Part shown: positions 58,396 to 64,000 of the stretch, one piece after another
Position numbering within the stretch: the stretch's first letter is position 1
How the letters are laid out: each line of letters begins with the position of its first letter
NCBI GenBank assembly: GCA_021234155.1
Contig: JAJEKV010000012.1
Location: forward strand, 5,585,789-5,649,788
Origin: Isoetes taiwanensis
Lineage: Eukaryota; Streptophyta; Lycopodiopsida; Isoetales; Isoetaceae
Reading direction: 5' to 3'
DNA: 64,000 nucleotides
Position numbers and translations under genes: made by a program
The notes under the pieces: model-generated
The model's database searches: none
What the model saw: the letters and a program-made list of their open reading frames with translations, nothing else
What the model was told of the DNA's origin: nothing

Positions 58396-58573
58396 GGGCA
58401 CACATTTCCATGTGTGCACATTTGGCCACCTAGCCCTTAAAGGCAAGTGGGCCCATTTCCAATTATCCCACATGCCAAAAGGGGATAATTGGAAACCCTA
58501 GCCAACCCCCTTGTCTATATAGGGTAGGAAACCCTAACTAGCCCAATTTTCGATTTTAGGGCTTTAGAACTCT

Positions 58574-60490
58574 GTTTTGGCTGCCTCAACAGCCAAAACC
58601 GCATCCCAGACTCTGCCTGGGAGAATTGCATCCTTAGTTTCCCTTGACTCTAGGAGTCTCAGGAGCCTTTTATGTTCGTGCAAGACCCCACCCCCACTTC
58701 ACCACTGCGTCCCTTATCTGGTGCTAAGCAATTCCATAGCATCCACGACTCGGTGGTCTCTTGTGCACAGGCCGCAACTAATGGGAAATACAGGGATCTA
58801 CCTAGGAGCATACTACTAAACATGGCTCAGAGGTCTCTACCCCCGCCTTAATTCCCCCATTTCAAGAGTAATACTATGCAAAGAACTATCAATCCATCCT
58901 TTAAGAACAAGATCAGAATCAGAGATAAAGAGAACTCACCTTTACAATCAAGGGTTAGTTCCTACAGGTAAAGCACAGAGAGAACAGAAGAAATGAACAC
59001 AACAAGTGCCCAACAGGGGCGCTACCCTACAGATAACACAGCTAAGCTACAGACTAACCGTCGAATCGGGCTTGGGATGGCTCCATCTCGATTTGCTGAA
59101 GGGTGCCTGGCTGCTGCTCCTCCTCCCCCATCTCCAATTGCGTCTCAGCAGGATGGTCGAGCTCAGGTCAGGAGGAGCCCCTCAAGGATCAGGTATTTGG
59201 CCAATTAGATAGTCTAAACCCTATTTTAGTCATTGAATCAGTAGGTTTAGCCTATTAGATTGCCCATAGCAGCCCTCTAGATCTCTAGATAGCAGATCCT
59301 AACTAAGGAACCTAACTCTATGTTGTAGATTAGATCTAGTTCTTTAGTTCTCTGTGAAGTATATGGATGATGCATCTCTATGAACTCCTTGTATTGGGAA
59401 GGGGGGTAGAGACCTAAAGCTTTGTAGTTGATGCTCCTAGAGTAGCCTCTCTAGCACACTGTAGATTCGGCCTGTGCGCAAGAGCCACACCGGGATGTGG
59501 GTGAAGGGGCCAGACTGGCTGAGAAGGAGGTTCATGTCCTGACTCTTGAACGGTTCCTCTGGTGTGTAAGGCCTACCGGGAACCATTGTGGCTAGGTCCA
59601 ATGGCTTGCCACTGCGTGCGGGCAAGGCATGGGCTCGACACCCGTGAGGTGGTGTTCACCTTCCAGTGGGTTCAGTCGAATACGGGCAGTGGCCCTCTAG
59701 TCACCTTGAGTCAGCATGTAGATCTCTGGAGGGAGTGATCCCTACCTGCCCCATCGGAACTGGGAAGATGAGCCCAGGAGTAGCCCTCTTGGCTATGCAT
59801 CCCGCTGGGCTCTCTGATCCAGTCCCAACACTTTTCGACCACTCGCAAAGTGTGCACAGGAGGGGCGGATGGAGTGGACAACCCTAAGCCATGTTCATAT
59901 GCCAGCCAAATCCATTGCCATGAATTCTGTCTGCAATGAACTCTGGAGACCCAAGCCGTCAGTCATCCCTTGAGTCTGAGCCTTGGGTAGGATTCCCTAT
60001 GTGCAGTGCTGATCTTTGTCGATGCAGATATGTGGAGGACCATCCTTCGTGATGGTCATATGATGTTGATGTATGTGCTACTGACATGTATGTTTACGCT
60101 TCCGCAGCTAGGTAGGCCCGAGGAAGGCGGGGTGCAATGACCCTTCCACTCTTCCCACCGGAACCCGTCGCGCGATTTGCGTGTGTCATGTGGAGGGCCC
60201 CAGATTAGCATGGAGCTAGTATGGGGATGAACTCCTTTTTGTATACGGTGAGTGCACCGTATATCGAAGTAGGGGACGCGTCCACGGGGTATCGAGCTAT
60301 GTGTTCTTGGAGACCAAGAGCAAAGCACCGCCATGTTCCCAAAGCACTAACTTGATAGGATCCTCAAACCTCTAAAAATGAGAATTTTTTTTTTTTTTTC
60401 TCATTTTTGTAGTTTATGCTAAGCTAGTAAATGCTTAAAATGAATAGAAACGTAAAAAGACTAAAATTGATGAGCCAACATCCAAAAAGT
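58574..60490. repeat. Core between the two divergent copies, with inverted segments
   Basis: TAGGAGCAT..GAGGTCTCTACCCCC at 58803-58845 recurs inverted at about 59404-59447. TCTTGTGCACAGGCCGCAA near 58760 recurs inverted near 59475, so the core is itself an imperfect inverted repeat centred near 59.1 kb. TTTTGGCTG/CAGCCAAAA (58574-58598) is a further hairpin. Small frames at 58993-59212 and 59666-59887 look like chance. The rest shows no gene. Confidence 0.5.
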
Positions 60491-60496
60491 AGGGTG

Positions 60497-60562
60497 GTCT
60501 CACACGTCGTCGCAGACAGATTTCTACATTCTAGAAATCTGGCCGGGCTAACGCGGTGAGAC
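60497..60562. repeat. Spacer hairpin R1
   Basis: GTCTCAC..GGTGAGAC outer stem, with AGATTTCTA/TAGAAATCT inside. It is upstream of the right H3-like gene. Confidence 0.85.
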
Positions 60563-60685
60563 ATTCAAATTTTGACACCAAAAAGTTGTAAATTACAAAG
60601 AAAATACCTTGATAATTCTAATTTTAAGCTAAGAATTAGTAGATTTAGCATGATACATGTTAATTTAATAGTGGGCCCCACCATG

Positions 60686-60748
60686 TCTCACACATCAGCG
60701 CCGGAGACGGGTTTCTAGATTCTAGAAATGGGCTCAAGCGTTGAGACC
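60686..60748. repeat. Spacer hairpin R2
   Basis: GTCTCA..TGAGAC outer stem, with TTTCTAGA/TCTAGAAA inside. It is the partner of R1 about 190 bp away and about 75 bp before the TATA box. Confidence 0.8.
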
Positions 60749-60821
60749 TTGCTTAATTAGGTGTTTTAGATGCCTTAGACAACCCAAAAAGGTAGTTTAA
60801 AAGTTGACCTAAAATTTGGCC

Positions 60822-60830
60822 CTATAAATA
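60822..60830 (+). promoter_or_regulatory. TATA box of right H3-like gene
   Basis: CTATAAATA, about 109 bp before the ATG at 60931. Confidence 0.6.
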
Positions 60831-60930
60831 GAACCAGACCCCTCCCATTTTTCCTGTTCTTCCCTAGAACTTCGCTGGATCGGATTTGTCAAGGCGATCT
60901 TCCTTAGTCCGGACGATTAAACCGTAGAAG

Positions 60931-62212
60931 ATGATGGCCCGCGACAAAGCATCGAAGGAAGTTTAGTTGAATCTCCCAATCTAGCTCCTGTTTCTTTCCA
61001 GATTCTTTCGGGAACGCTTTCTCCACGGCGAATTTTAATCTTGCCGAAGCGAGGGAAGCAGGGTCGGACCGAGCTTACTTACATGAAGCTCTTGGAGGAT
61101 GACCGCCAGATGTCATGAACCAGATCCTCGAATTTAAATTCGCGCTGAAGAGGAGAAGCGCAGCAGCTAGAGCAACACCTCGTGAGGACGCCAAACCCAC
61201 GAAGAGTGTGAGGGAACAAAGGATCCATCAATGTTTGTGAGCAACCCTGTGTCGAGATCCACCCGCAGGAGGAGCAGGGAAGAGGAGCAAAGAGTCACGA
61301 ACCTCACCCCGGAAGAAGAGGCCGACAAGACGCTGGCCCACAAGCACGGCCAAGGAGCTACCGAGCAGAGGGACAAAGAGTCTGAAGACGCAATCTCGGA
61401 CTCAGCCAGCGGACCCAAGAAGAGGAGGGCCAAAGCCGTAAAGGCGTGCAAGAGGAAGCCGGGTAAAGGTCGGAAGCGAGCCGGGTCCCGGCATCAACGA
61501 GCCGCCTGGGAGGGGAGACCCCGCCCACCACCGACGACGACTTCGGATGGAGACTACGCGGCCGGGGCGCAGACGGGGCAAGCTCTTCAAAGCCCCCTTG
61601 GTCAGAGGAAGAGGTCCCGAGCGCATGTAGCCCAAGAAGGGGAGGAGACCGGACAAATAGCAAAGCCCCCACCGCTTCCAACGGGATAGAGTCAAAGCCC
61701 CGCGGCCGCGAATCGGAAGCATATGTGATAGACCCCCAAAGGTCTACCAAAGAGGATCAAGGAGCACAACGCTTTATATGGCAAGGTGGGAGGCGATAAC
61801 GATATTACCGGGAGCACCGGTGAGAACGATTGAAGGCGACACCGACGAAAGAGCCGCATAATCAAGCCCCCTCCACCAAAGCCCAAGCCTCCCCCGCACC
61901 CGGAAGAAGCGGAGCAAGAAGAAGAAGCCGGAAGACGGGGCACTCAAGGAGATCCGCCACTTCCGAGAAGAGTTACTGACTCGATCCCCGGCCCCGTTCC
62001 AAATTTTAGTCCGCTAAGTCATACAAAGAATACAACACGCATATGCGGCGTGACCGACGAGATGTCTTCCAGGTTTTACAAGAGGCGACCGCAAGCACAC
62101 ATAGTAAAGCATTTTGAAGATTCAACGGCGGCGCACGGTGCACGCCAAGAGGGTTACCCTCATGAGGCGGAGATGTATCTTGCCGTGCACATCAAGGGTG
62201 AACGCCCTTGAG
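60931..62212 (+). pseudogene. Histone H3-fold gene, right copy (heavily frameshifted)
   Basis: Starts MMARDKASKE at a proper distance from a TATA box, then is shattered by stops and frame changes. An open stretch at 61231-61689 is basic and charged (RRRSREEEQRVTNL, KKRRAKAVKACKRKPGKGRK), which suggests a DNA-binding tail. The H3 fold returns at about 61938 as ALKEIRHFREELLTRSPAPF. After frame changes come [16 protein letters not shown] and EMYLAVHIKGER near 62130-62210, each matching the left copy. Upstream of the fold it is longer than the left copy, which shows that the left copy lacks its first part. Confidence 0.65.
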
Positions 62213-62355
62213 TTTTGTAAATAACTGGAAAAATTTTGTTAATATAAAGAAAATTTTGTGTAAATAAAGTCTCAAACCCCGTTTAAATAGGTCAAGATAT
62301 CGATCCCTAGCTTTTGTTTTAATTAAATTGGAGTTTTGAGCAAAATTGAGACGAT

Positions 62356-62419
62356 GTCTCACACGTCGCGCCAGGACAGATTTCTACATTTTAGAAATCG
62401 GGCCAAGAACGCGTGAGAC
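62356..62419. repeat. Spacer hairpin R3
   Basis: GTCTCACACG..CGCGTGAGAC with AGATTTCTA/TAGAAATC inside, between the right H3-like gene and right ORF2. Confidence 0.9.
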
Positions 62420-62551
62420 CATGCCCAAAAATGCCCAAAACAGCTCCAAATCGACCAAGTAAGGGGTCAATTCTGCCTAACTCGATGAGTTTAGTGGAAT
62501 TACAGCCTTAGATCACCTAAATTGAGTAATCCTAGCCCAATTAGGACCCAT

Positions 62552-62619
62552 GTCTCACACGTCGCGCCAGGACAGATTTCTACATTTTAGAAATCGGGCT
62601 GGGCGCAACGTGTGAGACC
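62552..62619. repeat. Spacer hairpin R4
   Basis: Near-copy of R3 with the outer stem GTCTCACACG/CGTGTGAGAC fully paired, about 195 bp from it. R3 and R4 occupy the same place as L1 and L2 in the left copy but share no obvious primary sequence with them. Confidence 0.9.
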
Positions 62620-62796
62620 TCGTACCATTTCTTCACCAAATGATCTCCAAGTTGTACAATAGGTTCAGTAGTTGTCCTTAGCATGCTCAAACCCTAGAAA
62701 TAGTCTTCAAACTTGCAATTGCATCCCTTAATAGGTCAGAATTGCCTAATTTCAGTAAATTCTAGGCCACCCAAAAATTAGGGTTTCCCCCTTTTT

Positions 62797-62805
62797 CTAT
62801 AAATA
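62797..62805 (+). promoter_or_regulatory. TATA box of right ORF2
   Basis: CTATAAATA, 123 bp before the ATG at 62920, in the same context as left ORF2 (TTAGGGTTT upstream in both). Confidence 0.65.
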
Positions 62806-62919
62806 AGTCCCCCATTTCTCAATTGGCACCCTGCAAATTTGCTCCCCACTGCTTAGGCGATCTTTCAGCTCCCTGAGGCGCTTCTGCATCCGTTTGATAC
62901 TCCCTTCTTTGCTAGATCA

Positions 62920-64000
62920 ATGGCCCTTCGCGATTTCGGTGATGGTACAAAATAGGTGCCCATCTTCTTGGGCGGATGTCAACGACATCTTCCAAGTCTT
63001 TGTGAAAGAAATCGACATCCAAGCTACTGGCTGAATGCAACCCCAAAGATATAGGCAGGTGCTAGCTAGCAGAATTTCGTGCTAGGGTAGGACCCTCCCT
63101 TGTTCAAGTCCCCCTTGCATACGATGCCGTTCCCAGCCCATCTCTTCAAGCAGCCTTGGCGATGTCCCCAACATCGCCAAGTACTTGACTAACAAGGCGC
63201 AAAGGCTACCTGACTACATGGTCCCGGACAGCCAACAGGGCCCAAGTACTTCTCTTACACCGCCGCCCTAGCCATCTTCTTATCCCACCGCGCCGAGAAC
63301 CCGATGGGGGCAACCTCTATCCCTCCGATGGAGGTAGACCCCATAGCAAAGTGCAAGAGGAAGATCGATGTTTGCTGCGATATCAGCGAGAAGCAGAAGC
63401 AAGAGAGGATGAAGAGGAGTCGGACGACGAAGATACACCTGAGCTCGACTCGCATCGGTGAACGAACGCCAAGCAGAAAGTGAGCTGATCAACTTCGAAA
63501 GCGAGCGGGCAGAGCATCGAGTTGCTCCACCACCGGGCTAGGCATCACAAGCCTAGCCCCTATCATCATCAACGGAGAGGAGTACCTACTCCTCAACGAC
63601 ATCCGTAACCTTCCCCAATGCGGGAGAGGGAGCTCAGTTGGACGAATCACTTCCACCAACCGCGGCAAACCGACATGGACGACTTCATCGCCGGGGGCCT
63701 CGGACTTTCCACAAAGTGAGGGAGGCCGACACCTACCACTGTGGGAGACGACCTCCGATATCCGGGCCTACAAAGAAGATAAGGCAAATGATGGACGAAG
63801 GGAGCTGCCAACAGAGGAGGAGTTCCTCGCCTCCAAGAGCGTATGGGGATCCGTGGAAGACCACGAGCATCCTAATGCCGAAGTCCTCCGATATTACCAC
63901 CCGCCAAAAGGAGAAGGAATCGACCTCGTGAGGCTCGACCGCGACAATGGAAGACTACAGGAGCCGACTGAAATTGAGGTCGACGAGTACGCCGGCGGCA
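62920..64000 (+). pseudogene. ORF2 of the H3-associated element, right copy (broken, runs off the window)
   Basis: Begins MALRDFGDGT, then changes frame repeatedly. Recognisable blocks in the same order as the left copy: FRARVGPSLVQ, an acidic segment with EEESDDEDTPELDSHR (about 63410), GLGITSLAPIIING (about 63540), EYLLLNDIRNLP (no stop where the left copy has TAG), DMDDFIAGG (about 63674) and EVDEYAGG at the window edge. Function unknown. The copy is no longer translatable. Confidence 0.6.

Noticed and set aside
58508-58520. TATA box for the left H3-like gene (CTATATAG)
   Set aside because: It is palindromic and about 370 bp from the frame, so neither strand nor target gene can be assigned.
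55262-64000. Fragment of an endogenised giant virus
   Set aside because: Hairpins and a viral-type histone made me consider it, but no capsid, polymerase, helicase or other viral hallmark is present and the promoters look plant-like. It stays possible but unsupported.

Overview
The window is nuclear DNA of a land plant. Two long intron-rich genes have plant-type architecture, a single-exon AP2/ERF transcription factor lies between them, and the rest is mostly plant-type retroelement remains (Ty1/copia with an initiator-Met-tRNA primer site, Ty3/gypsy chromovirus, LINE tails). I cannot name the species.

Layout. 1-11.4 kb is a decayed tandem array: three copies of a zinc-finger-like pseudogene and five copies of an exon of an unrecognised gene, with two copia tails caught in the duplications. 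11.4-13.1 kb holds an LTR-retroelement remnant. 13.675-26.766 kb (+) is a complete gene for SCC2/NIPBL-type cohesin loader with a PHD finger. It resolves into 27 exons that sum to exactly 1,735 codons, and its introns hold LINE and copia debris. 26.8-31.2 kb is intergenic with a 131-bp tandem duplication, a perfect 33-bp-arm palindrome and a 21-bp repeat array. 31.337-32.113 kb (+) is a DREB-type AP2/ERF gene. 34.682-42.978 kb (-) is a complete alpha-adaptin gene (AP-2 complex), 27 exons, 1,006 codons including the stop. 44.1-44.8 kb is a LINE tail. 45.5-53.7 kb (-) is a gypsy chromovirus that has lost protease and RT and was later split by a 5.2-kb copia element with matching 5-bp target duplications and nearly identical LTRs.

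53.9-64.0 kb is the most unusual part. Two diverged copies of an undescribed two-gene repetitive element lie head to head. Each encodes a histone-H3-fold protein with a non-H3 tail and a second, acidic-centred protein (ORF2) that I do not recognise. The spacers carry pairs of 30-68-nt imperfect hairpins whose sequence differs between copies while the paired arrangement is kept. Three of the four genes have a CTATAAATA box 105-125 bp before the ATG. Beyond the 3' end of the left copy lie a 110-126-bp tandem repeat, a tRNA-like sequence and a 10-bp-phased array of heat-shock-element modules (TTCnnGAA).

The SCC2, alpha-adaptin and ERF genes look intact and functionally unrelated to each other. 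Nearly everything else is broken. Exon boundaries were placed by hand from GT/AG sites, reading-phase continuity and knowledge of the protein families. No database search was run.
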